Shown here piece by piece: positions 6,091 to 6,512 of a stretch of DNA of 6,512 bases. Every line of letters begins with the position of its first letter. Positions within the stretch are counted from its first letter, which is position 1. A model generated the notes under the pieces. It searched no databases and was not told the DNA's origin. It was given only the letters and a program-made list of their open reading frames with translations. This stretch comes from Treponema sp. (lineage in GTDB: Bacteria; Spirochaetota; Spirochaetia; Treponematales; Breznakiellaceae). The stretch spans positions 1 to 6,512 of the forward strand of contig JAISSG010000034.1 in the NCBI GenBank assembly GCA_031273185.1, written 5' to 3'. Made by a program: the position numbers and the translations under genes.

Positions 6091-6239
6091 GAAGACGGCG
6101 CAAAAACCCCGGCACCCCGCCGCCTTCACCCGCAAACAAAAGCACCGAGGGGAGCGAAGCGAACCACGCCCGCCCAAGGCCGCGCCCCGCAGGGGGAGCA
6201 AGCCAGAGATGCCACAAGGGGGAGCCGGTTCGAAAGAAC
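6091..6239. repeat. GC-rich block of dyads and GGGGAGC repeats
   Basis: Several inverted and direct repeats are packed here. GAAGACGGCG (6091-6100) pairs with CGCCGCCTTC (6118-6127) with one mismatch. CCCC-GCA-GGGG lies at 6185-6195, and GTTC-GAAA-GAAC at 6228-6239. GGGGAGC recurs at 6149-6155, 6193-6199 and 6219-6225. The block looks like an interspersed palindromic repeat next to, and partly overlapping, the transposase remnant. Genome copy number cannot be judged from one window. Confidence 0.4.
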
Positions 6240-6512
6240 GAACGCCATCGGCGCCCGGTGCAACGGGAAGCATCACGCTGTTGGATGTTACAAACATTCA
6301 ACAGACAGCGAGTTTTTTGAACGGTGGTTTGCAAACAGTTTGCTTAGGGAAACACCCAAAGGTTACACGGTAATCATGGATAACGCAAGATTTCACCGTA
6401 AAAAGATATTGCGGAAACTTGCAAGAGGGAAAGTGCTGTTGCTGTTTCTGCCGCCGTATTCGCCGGACTACAACCCGATAGAGAAAACATGGGCAAACAT
6501 GAAACGCTATCT
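6178..6512 (+). pseudogene. IS630-family transposase, N-terminally truncated (runs off the right edge)
   Basis: In the frame of codon 6178 the translation reads G-R-A-P-Q-G-E-Q and then R-F-E-R-T-N-A-I-G-A. Next come H-S-T-D-S-E-F-F-E-R-W-F, V-I-M-D-N-A-R-F-H, and P-P-Y-S-P-D-Y-N-P-I-E-K-T-W-A. This is the DDE_3 catalytic half of IS630/Tc1-like transposases. The second catalytic Asp is encoded at 6379-6381 and the Glu at 6481-6483. The N-terminal helix-turn-helix and the D-E-x-G segment with the first Asp are missing. The frame is closed upstream by TAA at 6076-6078, and no ATG occurs before 6376. It therefore has no proper start and is most likely a remnant. A frameshift is a possible alternative: the next frame reads E-G-S-E-A-N-H-A-R just before G-R-A-P, vaguely like the missing segment. 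The 3' end is outside the window. Confidence 0.8.

Larger units (their letters stand above)
5522..6177. other. Non-coding region between the TPR gene and the IS630 remnant
   Basis: No convincing gene is seen in these 656 bases. The section from about 5590 to 5830 is AT-rich, unlike the GC-rich genes on either side, and holds a minus-strand promoter, a hairpin and short repeated motifs. From about 6030 the composition turns GC-rich, with several dyads and open frames in all three plus frames that give basic, proline-rich, low-complexity translations unlike real proteins. No strong terminator follows the TPR gene: the T-run at 5583-5589 is preceded only by a 4-bp CATG stem. Confidence 0.6.

Noticed and set aside
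5973..6373. Overlapping plus-strand open frames giving basic 115-122 residue proteins
   Set aside because: Their translations are low-complexity, lack ribosome sites, and their right parts are out-of-frame readings of the transposase remnant.

Overview
This window most likely comes from a spirochaete, probably a Treponema of the gut-associated, GC-rich kind. That placement is an inference from three things. One protein joins an Hsp70-like beta domain to a LysM domain. Another joins TPRs to a nuclease-like fold. A third carries a loose lipobox of spirochaete style. The species cannot be fixed from the sequence alone.

Layout from left to right: (1) The window opens inside an insertion sequence. 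Bases 1-179 (minus strand) are the N-terminal end of an IS5-family transposase. (2) Bases 180-338 hold no gene, but contain a clear stem-loop with a T-run at 260-289, oriented as a plus-strand terminator. (3) Bases 339-3977 carry three tightly packed minus-strand genes. In transcription order these are a membrane-anchored LysM protein, a Slt70-like lytic transglycosylase with a lipoprotein-type signal, and a YfiH/PgeF-family enzyme whose start lies inside the end of the transglycosylase gene. (4) A divergent intergenic region (3978-4138) holds a perfect 10-bp inverted repeat. (5) Bases 4139-5521 (plus strand) encode a membrane-anchored TPR protein whose C-terminal domain resembles the Mrr-type restriction endonuclease fold but lacks the catalytic Q/E-x-K. 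(6) Bases 5522-6177 are non-coding. The middle is AT-rich and has a near-consensus sigma70-type promoter on the minus strand, followed by a hairpin that pairs better as minus-strand RNA, and a cluster of TACTC motifs around the promoter. The right part is GC-rich and full of small dyads. (7) From about 6178 to the end there is the C-terminal catalytic part of an IS630-family transposase that has lost its N-terminus and start codon.

The three minus-strand genes fit one theme, the handling of peptidoglycan. The LysM protein would bind glycan, the transglycosylase would cut it, and PgeF homologues edit or correct peptidoglycan precursor composition. The divergent TPR protein shares the intergenic control region and is also predicted to be membrane-anchored, so a link to envelope biology is possible but not shown. 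Insertion-sequence fragments flank the block on both sides. The least explained parts are the possible non-coding RNA locus around 5620-5721 and the apparently dead nuclease domain of the TPR protein.
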